From Dyella_A sp049445995 (GTDB taxonomy: Bacteria; Pseudomonadota; Gammaproteobacteria; Xanthomonadales; Rhodanobacteraceae): a DNA stretch of 64,000 nucleotides. The position numbers and the translations under genes were made by a program. Below, piece after piece: positions 27,053 to 37,711 of this stretch. Under the pieces are notes generated by a model. It worked only from the letters and a program-made list of their open reading frames with translations. It ran no database searches and was not told the origin of the DNA. The DNA lies in NCBI RefSeq assembly GCF_049445995.1, contig NZ_JBMSDZ010000007.1, forward strand, positions 1 through 64,000, in the 5' to 3' direction. Positions within the stretch are counted from its first letter, which is position 1. Each line of letters begins with the position of its first letter.

Positions 27053-28300
27053 TCAGCCGGCCACCGCCATGCGCGGCGCCGGCTGCCCGGCGGCCATCCG
27101 GGCCAGCACGCGTTCGATCCGCACGAACACCTCGCGCAGGTCGTGCGGCGGCGGCAGCAGGGTGAGCCGGAACTGGCGGCTGCACGGCACGTTGAAGCTG
27201 GCGCCCGGCACCACCAGCACCGACTCGCGTTCGAGCAGGCGCAGGGCGAAGTCGCCGTCGTCGAACAGCGGCAGGCGATCGGCGCGCACGGCCGGGAACG
27301 CATACAGTGCGCCCTCGGGGGCGACCAGCTGCAGATAGTCGCTGGCGGCGACGCCTTCGATCACCGCCCGGCGCGCCTCGTGCAGCCGACCGCCCGGCGC
27401 GGTGAGCGCGTGGATCGTCGGCGCGCCTTGCAGCGCCGGCAGCACCGCCCACTGTGCGGTGGCGTTGGCGCACAGGCGCAGCGCGGCGAGCAGCTGCAGC
27501 GCGTCGCGGTATTCGGCGGTGCGCGCGGGATCGCCGGACAGGCTCATCCAGCCGATGCGGTAGCCGCAGGCGCGGTGCACCTTGGACAGCCCGCCGAAGC
27601 TCACGCACGGCACCTCGCCGGCGACGTCCGCCAGCGGCTGGAACACCGCGTCGTCGTAGAGGATCTCGTCGTAGATCTCGTCGCACAGCAGCAGCAGGCG
27701 ATGCCGCGCGGCGATCGCCACCAGTTGCTCGAGCAGCGCGCGCGGATAGACCGCACCGGTGGGGTTGTTCGGATTGATCAGCACCAGCGCGCGGGTGCGC
27801 GGCGTGACCAGCGCCTCGATCTCGGCCGGGTCGGGCAGGTGGCCGTTCTGCGGCAGGCAGCGGTAATAGCGCGGCGTGCCGCCGTTGAGGATGGTGGCGG
27901 CGCTCCACAGCGGATAGTCCGGGCTGGGCAGCAGCACCGCGTCGCCGGTCTGCAGCAGGGCGCGCAGGCTGATGTCGATCAGCTCGCTGACGCCGTTGCC
28001 GATGACGATGCGTTCGACCTCCACGCCGCGCGCACCGCGGGCGCGCTGCTGCTCTGCGATGGCGGCACGTGCCTCCTCCAGCCCCTGCTCGTGGCCGTAG
28101 GCTTCGCTGTCGCCCAGGTGCGTGGCGATCGCCTCGCGCAGGTGCGCCGGCGTGTCGAAGCCGTAGCGGGCGGGGTTGCCAATGTTGAGCTTGATGATCG
28201 GCCGACCCTCGGCCTCCAGGTCGCGCGCGCGCCGCGTCAAGGCGCCGCGGATGTCATAGCGCACGTTCGCCAGGTGCGTACTGGGTTCGATCGGGGCCAA
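27053..28300 (-). CDS. PLP-dependent aminotransferase (AlaA-like)
   Basis: A 415-residue class I/II aminotransferase. It has KLNIGNPARYGFDTP, the PINPNNPTGAVYP block and the PLP-lysine region FGGLSKVHRACGYRIGW, closest to the AlaA (glutamate-pyruvate) group. It is a second alanine-forming enzyme besides AlaC at 24.1 kb. The start is a TTG at 28298-28300 with GGAA about 8 bases upstream. Divergent from rsgA; a partial palindromic element lies between. Confidence 0.88.
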   Translation of the reverse strand: MAPIEPSTHLANVRYDIRGALTRRARDLEAEGRPIIKLNIGNPARYGFDTPAHLREAIATHLGDSEAYGHEQGLEEARAAIAEQQRARGARGVEVERIVIGNGVSELIDISLRALLQTGDAVLLPSPDYPLWSAATILNGGTPRYYRCLPQNGHLPDPAEIEALVTPRTRALVLINPNNPTGAVYPRALLEQLVAIAARHRLLLLCDEIYDEILYDDAVFQPLADVAGEVPCVSFGGLSKVHRACGYRIGWMSLSGDPARTAEYRDALQLLAALRLCANATAQWAVLPALQGAPTIHALTAPGGRLHEARRAVIEGVAASDYLQLVAPEGALYAFPAVRADRLPLFDDGDFALRLLERESVLVVPGASFNVPCSRQFRLTLLPPPHDLREVFVRIERVLARMAAGQPAPRMAVAG

Positions 28301-28354
28301 CGAGGGTTCCTTCGCTTTGCTGCACCGGCGCTTGCCGCCGGTGGTCGGGCGATG

Positions 28355-28400
28355 CTAGCAGCCTGTCGGGCTTGGGTGGAGCCGAATCCGGGCGTGATAT
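28355..28400. repeat. Palindromic repeat family 1, copy E (one end only)
   Basis: CTAGCAGCCTGTCGGGCTT marks the left end of the 163-bp family 1 element; similarity fades after about 45 bases. It is a truncated copy in the gap between the divergent aminotransferase and rsgA. Confidence 0.75.
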
Positions 28401-28420
28401 CGGCCGACCGCGGGGCAGGG

Positions 28421-28426
28421 CATAAT
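28421..28426 (+). promoter_or_regulatory. Possible -10 box of rsgA
   Basis: CATAAT lies 10 bases before the rsgA ATG, in the only relatively AT-rich spot of the gap. A matching -35 hexamer is not clear. If used, the transcript would be nearly leaderless. Confidence 0.3.
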
Positions 28427-28435
28427 CGCCCGACC

Positions 28436-29491
28436 ATGAGCGATGCCCCGATCATCGAACGCTTGCGCCGCATCGGCTGGCGCGGCAACGAGCTGCCCGC
28501 CGACGGCCTGCGGCTCGCCCGCGTGGTCGCCCAGCATCGGGCCGGCTACGAGCTGCACGACGGCGAGCAACTGTTCGGTGCGCAGCCGGCCGGGCATTTC
28601 CTCAAGCGTGGCCTGGATCCGTCCGAGCGCCCGGCGGTGGGCGACTTCGTCGAGTTCGAACCGGGCGCGCCGCCGCACATCCAGCGCGTGCTGGAACGCC
28701 GCACGGTGCTGTCGCGCGCGGCGGCGGGCGAGCGCTACGAGCGGCAGATCATCGCCACCAACATCGACTACGTGCTGGTGCTCACCGGGCTGGATGGCGA
28801 CTTCAACGCCGCGCGCATCGAGCGCTATCTCACCCTGGTGGAGGACTCCGGCGCCCAGCCGGTGGTGCTGCTGAGCAAGCTCGACCTGCTCGGCGATGCC
28901 GCCGCGCGCCTGGCCGAGCTGCGCGCGCGGCTGCCGGCCACCACGCCGATCCACGCCCTCAACGGCAAAAGCCGCGACAGCGTCGGGTTGCTGGCGCCCT
29001 ACCTCAAGCCGGGCGACAGCGCGGTGCTGGTGGGCTCCTCCGGTGCGGGCAAGTCCACCCTCACCAACACCCTGCTCGGCACCGACACGTTGGCCACCGC
29101 CGCGGTGCGCGCGCACGACAGCCGCGGCCGCCACACCACCACCCATCGCGCGCTGCTGCAGCTGCCCACCGGTGGCTGCCTGATCGACACGCCGGGCATG
29201 CGCGAACTCAAGCTCACCGGCGAGGAAGAGCTCGACCTGTTCGCCGACATCGAGGTGCTGGCCGAAACCTGCCGCTTCGCCGACTGCGGCCACGGCAGCG
29301 AACCCGGCTGCGCGGTGCAGCGGGCGCTGGACAGCGGCGACCTCGCCCCCGAGCGCTGGCGCAACTACCTCAAGCTGCGCGACGAGCGCGAAGACCAGGC
29401 GGCCATGCTGGAGGCCCGCCTGCGCCGCCAGCGCGGCGGCCGGCCGATCGACCGTCCGCACGGCCAGCGCGGCCAGCGCGAGCGGGATTGA
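28436..29491 (+). CDS. rsgA: Ribosome small-subunit GTPase RsgA
   Basis: A 351-residue circularly permuted GTPase that helps mature the 30S subunit. N-terminal OB-fold (about 50-110), then G4 (LLSKLDLL) before G1 (GSSGAGKSTL) and G3 (DTPGMRELKL), the permuted order of this family. The C-terminal zinc knuckle has Cys and His in CRFADCGHGSEPGC. The start is the first ATG after a possible -10 box. Complete and intact. Confidence 0.95.
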   Translation: MSDAPIIERLRRIGWRGNELPADGLRLARVVAQHRAGYELHDGEQLFGAQPAGHFLKRGLDPSERPAVGDFVEFEPGAPPHIQRVLERRTVLSRAAAGERYERQIIATNIDYVLVLTGLDGDFNAARIERYLTLVEDSGAQPVVLLSKLDLLGDAAARLAELRARLPATTPIHALNGKSRDSVGLLAPYLKPGDSAVLVGSSGAGKSTLTNTLLGTDTLATAAVRAHDSRGRHTTTHRALLQLPTGGCLIDTPGMRELKLTGEEELDLFADIEVLAETCRFADCGHGSEPGCAVQRALDSGDLAPERWRNYLKLRDEREDQAAMLEARLRRQRGGRPIDRPHGQRGQRERD

Positions 29492-29696
29492 GCGGGCAGC
29501 GTCATGTCGTCCAGTCGCCCGCCACCGCATGCAAAGCTGATCGGCATGACCATTTTCATTCCGGGGCCGGCGGTGGCCGTCAGGGCCTGGCGCGTGATCG
29601 CCGAGCAAGCCCCGCCCCTCGCGGTGCTCCTGCCTGCGGCGGTCATGCCCTTGCCGGTCGCCGCGCTCGCGCGCAGGTCGCGGAGCCGCTAGCGCG

Positions 29697-30962
29697 ATGG
29701 ATGCATCGGCCACCGGCGACCTGAGCCGCTACGCCGCGCTCGACCAGCGCCTGCTCGCCGCGGTGCGGCCGATCCGCATCCTGCCCACGGTGGCGTGGCC
29801 GGCCTCGCTGGAGCGGCGGATGATCGAGGCCTACACCGCTGGCCGGCTCAGTCTGCCCGAGGTGCGCTACACGCCGCCGGACCTCGCCGCCGCGCGCGCC
29901 GAGTTGGCGGCGATCGAGCGCGAGGCCGGGCACGACGATCCGCTGGGCAAGTACCTGTGCCGCACCGCCGAGTCGTGGCGGATCGCCGCCGAGCTGCTGG
30001 AGGCGGTGGGCACGGCTGGCGTCACCGCGCCGTCGATCGTGCTGTACGGCCACCCCGGCGACCTCATTCCCGGCAGCAGCAAGAGCAACCTGGACGCGGC
30101 GCGCTACTTCGTCGAGCTGGCCGACGAGCTGGGCGCCGACCTGCTGGCCGACGACGTCACCGCCGACATCCCAGCGGACACCCTGCGCGCCGATCTGGCG
30201 CAGACGCTGGACGCGTTCTTCGGCCCCGGCATGATTTCGGTGGAGATCGATCCCGAGCTCACCGCCAAGGCCGCCGCCGGCGCCACCCGCATCCGCCTGC
30301 GCGGCGGCACCGCCTTCAGCGACTATGACCGTCACCAGCTGCTGGCGCACGAGGCCTTCGTGCATTCGCTCACCGCGCTCAACGGCCGCGCGCAGCCGCT
30401 GCTGGCCTCGCTGGCGCGCACCTCGCCGCGGGTCACCGCCACCCAGGAGGGGCTGGCCGTGTTCGCCGAGCTGATGTCCGGCGCCATCGACATCTCCCGC
30501 CTCAAGCGCATCAGCCTGCGCATCCTGGCGATCGACATGGCGTTGCGCGGGGCGGATTTCGTCGAGGTGTACCGGTTCTTCCTGCAGTGTGGCCAGTCGG
30601 TGGCGGACAGCTTCCACTCGGCGCAGCGGGTGTTCCGCGGCGTGCCGCTGACCGGCGGCGCCGCGTTCGCCAAGGACAACGTGTATCTCGCCGGCCTGCT
30701 GGCCGTGCACACGTTCTTCCGCTGGGCACTGAAGCAGCGGCGCATGGACCTGCTGCGCCACCTGTTCGCCGGCAAGCTGGCGTTGCACGACGTGATCGCG
30801 CTGGAGCCGCATTTCGCCTCCGGCGCAATCGTGCCGCCACGCTGGCTGCCGCCGTGGATGCAGCACGTGCACGGGCTGGCCGGCAAGCTGGCGTTCTCGC
30901 TGTTCGCCAACCGCATCCACATGGACCGGGTGCAGGCCGAGGGGCTGTCGCTGGGCCCGTGA
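29697..30962 (+). CDS. DUF1704 QEGLA-motif metalloprotease-like protein
   Basis: A 421-residue protein of the 'flavohemoglobin expression-modulating QEGLA motif' family (DUF1704), related to eukaryotic tubulin-processing MATCAP proteases. The HEAFVHSL segment forms the zinc-binding HExxxH motif and the downstream TQEGLAVFAE provides the family-defining QEGLA with a third metal-ligand glutamate. The substrate in bacteria is unknown. The gene is preceded by a 205-base gap after rsgA that holds no convincing gene and may contain its promoter. Confidence 0.85.
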   Translation: MDASATGDLSRYAALDQRLLAAVRPIRILPTVAWPASLERRMIEAYTAGRLSLPEVRYTPPDLAAARAELAAIEREAGHDDPLGKYLCRTAESWRIAAELLEAVGTAGVTAPSIVLYGHPGDLIPGSSKSNLDAARYFVELADELGADLLADDVTADIPADTLRADLAQTLDAFFGPGMISVEIDPELTAKAAAGATRIRLRGGTAFSDYDRHQLLAHEAFVHSLTALNGRAQPLLASLARTSPRVTATQEGLAVFAELMSGAIDISRLKRISLRILAIDMALRGADFVEVYRFFLQCGQSVADSFHSAQRVFRGVPLTGGAAFAKDNVYLAGLLAVHTFFRWALKQRRMDLLRHLFAGKLALHDVIALEPHFASGAIVPPRWLPPWMQHVHGLAGKLAFSLFANRIHMDRVQAEGLSLGP

Positions 30963-31012
30963 GGCACGGCGAAAGTGCGGCGTCGCACAGCGGGCGGCGG
31001 CGGTCGCGGTGC

Positions 31013-31018
31013 TACCAT
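31013..31018 (+). promoter_or_regulatory. Possible -10 box of maeB
   Basis: TACCAT in the context GCTACCATCTGG lies 36 bases before the maeB ATG. The sequence context resembles other -10 guesses in this window; no convincing -35 is seen. Confidence 0.3.
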
Positions 31019-31054
31019 CTGGCCTCTTCGCATCCCGGATCATCGACTCGCCCC

Positions 31055-33337
<2,283 letters not shown>

Positions 33338-33521
33338 CTCGCGCGAAAAGCGAAAAATGGAGTCGTTTCTTTTCACCGCGAGGGGTGTTGTTTCAGGCAT
33401 TCCTGGCGGTCGATGGAAAAAGGCCTGCCCCTCCCTTCCATTCGCCCTTGCACGGACGTCCCGAATTGGCGGCCATCGCGCGCGCCCGCTAGAATCGGTC
33501 AGTCAACGTCGACCGACAGCC

Positions 33522-33687
33522 TAGGAGCCTGTCGGGCTTTGGTCGGCCGGGCTGCGAATCCGGCGGTGCGGGCCATATTCCTGCCGCTTCTTGGCCCATG
33601 GAATCTCCATGGGCCGGCGAATCGTCAGAAATCTGTCCTCGCACCGCCGAATTCTCGCCTCGACCACCAAAGCCCGACAGGCTCCCA
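33522..33687. repeat. Palindromic repeat family 1, copy C
   Basis: A full-length copy with TAGGAGCCTGTCGGGCTTTGG at the left and its complement at the right, and an internal CCATGG palindrome near 33597-33613. It lies in the 434-base gap between maeB and aceE, so it forms a large part of the aceE upstream region. The two copies inside genes (A and B) share 163 bp; this one is 162 bp. Confidence 0.9.
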
Positions 33688-33771
33688 GACTGCGGCGATG
33701 TCCCCGCTTCGCTACCCCGGCGGCGCGCGAACCCCACCCATGCCAGCGCCCCCGGCGCTGCGGAGACCTCC

Positions 33772-36498
33772 ATGGATCAGCTCGACGACATCCTCCACCA
33801 GGACATCGACCCCACCGAAACCCGGGAGTGGATCGAATCGCTCAATGCGGTGATCAGCCACGACGGCACCGAGCGCGCACATTACCTGCTGGAGAAGATG
33901 GTCGACTCGACGCGGCGCGCCGGCGGCTACCTGCCGTTCGATCCCACCACCGAGTACGTCAACACCATCGCGCCGCCGAACGAGGCCAAGTGCCCCGGCG
34001 ACGCCGCCATGGAATGGCGCATCCGCACGCTGATCCGCTGGAACGCGATGGCGATGGTGGTGCGCGCCAACCGCAAGCCCGGCGAGCTGGGCGGCCACAT
34101 CGCCAGCTTCGCCTCGTCGGCCACGCTGTACGACGTGGGCTTCAACCATTTCTGGCGCGCGCCCAGCGCCGATCACCCGGGCGACCTGGTGTTCCATCAG
34201 GGCCATTCCAGCCCGGGCGTGTACGCGCGCTCCTTCCTCGAAGGGCGCATCGCCGAGGAGCAGATGGACCTGTTCCGCATGGAAGTGGTGGGCAAGGGCC
34301 GCGGCCTGTCGTCCTACCCGCATCCGTGGCTGATGCCGGACTACTGGCAGGTGCCGACGGTGTCGATGGGCTTAGGTCCGATCCAGGCGATCTACCAGGC
34401 GCAGTTCTGGAAGTACCTGGAGCACCGCGGCCTGATCCCCAGGAGCGACCGCAAGATCTGGTGCTTCCTCGGCGACGGCGAGACCGACGAGCCGGAGAGC
34501 CTGGGCGCGATCTCGCTGGCCGGCCGCGAAGGGCTGGACAACCTGATCTTCGTGATCAACTGCAACCTGCAGCGCCTGGACGGTCCGGTGCGCGGCAACG
34601 GCAAGATCATCCAGGAGCTGGAGGGCGTGTTCCGCGGCGCCGGCTGGAACGCCATCAAGGTGATCTGGGGCAGCTACTGGGACCCGCTGCTGGCGCGCGA
34701 CACCTCCGGCACGTTGCGCAAGCTGATGATGGAAACCGTCGACGGCGAGTACCAGGCGTGCAAGGCGTTCGGCGGCAAGTACACGCGCGAGCACTTCTTC
34801 AACAAGTATCCGGAGACCGCGCAGCTGGTCGCCAACCTGTCCGACGACGACATCTGGCGCCTCAACCGCGGCGGCCACGATCCGCACAAGGTCTACGCGG
34901 CCTACCACGCGGCGGTGAACACCCAGGGCATGCCCACGGTGATCCTGGCCAAGACGGTCAAGGGCTACGGCATGGGGTCGGCCGGCGAGTCGCAGAACCC
35001 GACCCACCAGCAGAAGAAGCTCGATGCCGACGCGGTGCGCCACTTCCGCGACCGTTTCAACATCCCGGTGCCGGACGACAAGCTGGCCGACGTGCCGTAC
35101 TACCACCCCGGCAAGGATTCGCCGGAAGTGCAGTACATGCTCGAGCGCCGCCGCGCGCTGGGCGGCGCGCTGCCGCAGCGGCGCCGCAAGGCCGACACCA
35201 GGCTAAAGGCGCCGGAGCTGTCCGCCTTCGAGCAGATCACCAAGGGCACCGGCGAGCGCGAGATCTCCACCACCATGGCGCTGGTGCGCGGCATGAACCT
35301 GCTGCTGCGCGACAAGCAGATCGGCGAGCGCGTGGTGCCGATCGTCGCCGACGAGGCGCGCACCTTCGGCATGGAAGGCATGTTCCGGCAGATCGGCATC
35401 TACGCGCCGTTCGGCCAGAAATACCGCCCGCAGGACGCCGACCAGTTGCTGTACTACCGCGAGGACCAGAAAGGCCAGGTGCTGCAGGAAGGCATCAGCG
35501 AGGCGGGCGGCATGGGCGCGTGGATGGCTGCGGCCACCAGCTACAGCATCTCCAACGTGGCGATGCTGCCGTTCTTCATCTACTACTCGATGTTCGGCTT
35601 CCAGCGCATCGGCGACCTGTGCTGGGCGGCGGGCGACATGCGCGCGCGCGGCTTCCTGATCGGCGGCACCGCCGGCCGCACCACGCTCAACGGCGAGGGC
35701 CTGCAGCACGAGGACGGCCATTCGCACCTGATGGCCGGCGCGATCCCCAACGTGCGCGCCTACGACCCCACCTTCTCCTACGAGGTGGCGGTGATCCTGC
35801 AGGACGGCACCCGCCGCATGATGCAGGAGCAGGAGGACATCTATTACTACATCACCGTGATGAACGAGAACTACCCGCACCCGGACATGCCGGCCGGCTG
35901 CGAGGAAGGCATCATCAAGGGGATGTACCTGTTGCGGGACTCGGGACTCGGGACCCGGGACTCGGGGAAAGGCAAGGGCAAGAGCAAGGCGACCGCGCCG
36001 TGCGTGCAGCTGCTGGGCTCGGGCACGATCCTGCGCGAGGCGATCGCCGCCGCCGAGCTGCTGGAGAAGGATTTCGGCGTGCACGCCGACATCTGGTCGT
36101 GCCCCAGCTTCAGCGAGCTGCGCCGCGACGGCTTCGACGCCGAGCGCTGGAACCGCCTGCATCCGGAAGCCGAGCCGCGCGTGCCGTACGTCACCGGCCT
36201 GCTGCAGGAGCGCGCCGGTCCGGTGATCGCCGCCACCGACTACGTGCGCGAATTCGCCGACCAGATCCGCGCGTTCATCCCCGAGGACAAGCGCTACACC
36301 GTGCTGGGCACCGATGGCTTCGGCCGTTCGGATACCCGCGTGCACCTGCGCGATTTCTTCGAGGTCGACCGCTATTGGATCGCCCACGCCGCACTCGCCT
36401 CGCTGGCGAGGGACGGCCTGGTCAACGCCAAGGACGTGGCCCGGGCGATCAAGGAATACAGGCTCGACCCGGAGAAACCGAACCCGCTGACCGTCTGA
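33772..36498 (+). CDS. aceE: Pyruvate dehydrogenase E1 component
   Basis: A 908-residue homodimeric-type E1 that decarboxylates pyruvate with thiamine diphosphate. The ThDP signature is seen as FLGDGETDEPESLGAI...NLIFVINCNLQ. The C-terminal transketolase-like domain carries EQEDIYYYITVMNENYPHP. A short stretch RDSGLGTRDSGKGKGKS (about residue 722) is encoded by a heptanucleotide repeat and is extra relative to usual AceE. The other subunits are 14 kb away (aceF-lpd). A Rho-independent terminator follows the gene. Confidence 0.96.
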   Translation: MDQLDDILHQDIDPTETREWIESLNAVISHDGTERAHYLLEKMVDSTRRAGGYLPFDPTTEYVNTIAPPNEAKCPGDAAMEWRIRTLIRWNAMAMVVRANRKPGELGGHIASFASSATLYDVGFNHFWRAPSADHPGDLVFHQGHSSPGVYARSFLEGRIAEEQMDLFRMEVVGKGRGLSSYPHPWLMPDYWQVPTVSMGLGPIQAIYQAQFWKYLEHRGLIPRSDRKIWCFLGDGETDEPESLGAISLAGREGLDNLIFVINCNLQRLDGPVRGNGKIIQELEGVFRGAGWNAIKVIWGSYWDPLLARDTSGTLRKLMMETVDGEYQACKAFGGKYTREHFFNKYPETAQLVANLSDDDIWRLNRGGHDPHKVYAAYHAAVNTQGMPTVILAKTVKGYGMGSAGESQNPTHQQKKLDADAVRHFRDRFNIPVPDDKLADVPYYHPGKDSPEVQYMLERRRALGGALPQRRRKADTRLKAPELSAFEQITKGTGEREISTTMALVRGMNLLLRDKQIGERVVPIVADEARTFGMEGMFRQIGIYAPFGQKYRPQDADQLLYYREDQKGQVLQEGISEAGGMGAWMAAATSYSISNVAMLPFFIYYSMFGFQRIGDLCWAAGDMRARGFLIGGTAGRTTLNGEGLQHEDGHSHLMAGAIPNVRAYDPTFSYEVAVILQDGTRRMMQEQEDIYYYITVMNENYPHPDMPAGCEEGIIKGMYLLRDSGLGTRDSGKGKGKSKATAPCVQLLGSGTILREAIAAAELLEKDFGVHADIWSCPSFSELRRDGFDAERWNRLHPEAEPRVPYVTGLLQERAGPVIAATDYVREFADQIRAFIPEDKRYTVLGTDGFGRSDTRVHLRDFFEVDRYWIAHAALASLARDGLVNAKDVARAIKEYRLDPEKPNPLTV
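35935..35967 (+). repeat. Heptanucleotide tandem repeat inside aceE
   Basis: About four and a half copies of TCGGGAC, one with a base change (CCGGGAC), are translated in frame within aceE. Heptamers of this type are common between genes in xanthomonads; here one sits in a coding region and is followed by a Lys/Gly-rich stretch. Confidence 0.85.
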
Positions 36499-36520
36499 TC
36501 GGTCGGCGTCACGCACCGGT

Positions 36521-36549
36521 AAAAAGCCCGCCGAATGGCGGGCTTTTTA
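36521..36549 (+). terminator. Rho-independent terminator of aceE
   Basis: AAAAAGCCCGCC, a 4-base loop, then GGCGGGCTTTTT forms a GC-rich stem flanked by A- and T-runs, 22 bases after the aceE stop. Confidence 0.92.
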
Positions 36550-36583
36550 TCCCAAGCGGACTGGAGAGATTGTCCGAGGCGCG

Positions 36584-36684
36584 CTCAGAGGCTGAGAAAA
36601 ATTCGGCCGCCGTAGCGAGAGCGCCGCCGGCACGGGCGTTTGGCGGCGGTCGCAGTAGGCGGGCGATTTTTCTCAGCCTCTCAG
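36584..36684. repeat. Palindromic repeat family 2, short copy
   Basis: A 101-bp copy of the element at 62-247 without the internal hairpin. It has the same terminal inverted repeats (CTCAGAGGCTGAGAAAAAT type). Its right end overlaps the stop codon of the downstream leftward gene (36681-36683). Confidence 0.85.
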
Positions 36685-37016
36685 TCCTCGTCGCGGCCGC
36701 CGAAGGCCTTGCGCAGCAGCAGGAACGCGCCGACGGTGCCGGCCACGATGGCCACCGTGGCGGCCGGGTGGCGGTTCACCTGGCGGCGCAGGCGGCGGTA
36801 CTGGTAGTTCGCCTCGTCGGCAAAATCTTCCGCGGCGCGCATCAGCTGGCGACGATAGCTGTCGCTGTGCTTGCCGAAACGGCTGGTGGCCTGGCGGCCG
36901 CGCTCGATCAGGTCATGCGCGGTGCCTGCGGCGCCGTTGGCCACCTGGCGCACGCGGTCGCCGACGCGCTCGCCGGTCTCGTGCAGGCTGCGTTCGATAT
37001 CACGGCTACGGCTCAT
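36681..37016 (-). CDS. DUF883 (YqjD/ElaB-like) inner-membrane protein
   Basis: A 111-residue protein with an amphipathic helical N-terminal half, a central Arg-rich stretch and a C-terminal transmembrane segment (PAATVAIVAGTVGAFLLLRKAFGG). This layout is that of the ribosome-associated, stationary-phase YqjD/ElaB family. The stop codon TGA is formed at the very end of palindromic element family 2 (the last bases of the gene lie inside the element), so the element may have fixed or extended the C-terminus. Confidence 0.75.
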   Translation of the reverse strand: MSRSRDIERSLHETGERVGDRVRQVANGAAGTAHDLIERGRQATSRFGKHSDSYRRQLMRAAEDFADEANYQYRRLRRQVNRHPAATVAIVAGTVGAFLLLRKAFGGRDED

Positions 37017-37082
37017 GGCAGTGGACTCCTCAAGGTGGCGCGGCCCGGCGGTCGAGCCGACTGCAGATAATCGAATGCCTAC

Positions 37083-37475
37083 GGTGCACCGCTACGCGTG
37101 ACAGCAGCGTCGACACGCGCGCGGCTCAGCCTCTCGGCCCAGCCGGTATTCCCTACCCGCGGCGAGTGCGCGCCGGTAGGCCGGCCGGGCGTGGATGCGT
37201 TCAAGGAACGCGGCAAGCGGGGGCCGGTTCGTCGCGGTGAGCCCGCTGCGCGAAGTGGCGGCATCGCCGAGCCCTCGGCGTAGTGCAGCCAGTAGTTCTG
37301 GCGCAGGCGTCCGGGCGTGCCGGGCGCGGCGAGCAGGCGGCCCTCGCCGCAGCGGTCGGCGAGGTATTCGACGATGGCGCCGGACTCGGCCACAGTCAGT
37401 TCGCCATCGGTGACCACCGGCGACTTGCCCAACGGATGCACCGCGCGCAGCTCCGGCACGCAGAAACCTCCAACG
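37083..37475 (-). pseudogene. Glutathione S-transferase remnant
   Basis: The frame begins within a GST N-terminal domain (PELRAVHPLGKSPVVTDGELTVAESGAIVEYLADRCGEGRL, then NYWLHYAEGSAMPPL). After that the frame changes. The extreme C-terminus of the same family reappears in another frame (FLERIHARPAYRRALAAG, about 37150-37215). The first about 50 residues are missing: in their place is the palindromic repeat at 37476-37556. So the gene lost its start, and about 100 codons in the middle. No functional product is expected. Confidence 0.75.
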
Positions 37476-37556
37476 CCGTCATTCCCGCGAAAGCGGGAAT
37501 CCATTGAGCTCTGGTGCGAAGATCAAGATGGATTCCCGCTTTCGCGGGAATGACGG
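37476..37556. repeat. Palindromic repeat with GTCATTCCCGCGAAAGCGGGAAT arms
   Basis: An 81-bp inverted repeat with long arms (CCGTCATTCCCGCGAAAGC and complement) that also contain an internal CCCGCGAAAGCGGG hairpin. This kind of sequence is a very widespread REP-like element in proteobacterial intergenic regions. It replaces the start of the GST remnant. Confidence 0.85.
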
Positions 37557-37711
37557 CGCGTGTGATGGGGAGGCTTGCCGGCGACGGCCGTGAGAACGCC
37601 GCCGCAAGCAATGCGTGTCAGGAGCGATGGTGGCGTATTCCGGAAATCTCCACACCGGATCGCCCACACGCTGCGCTCCTGCGCGAAGCGCACCCTGCGG
37701 CCGTTCCTGCG

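Noticed and set aside
29504..29692. Short open frame between rsgA and the QEGLA gene
   Set aside because: No motif, no ribosome-binding site and biased composition; judged non-coding.
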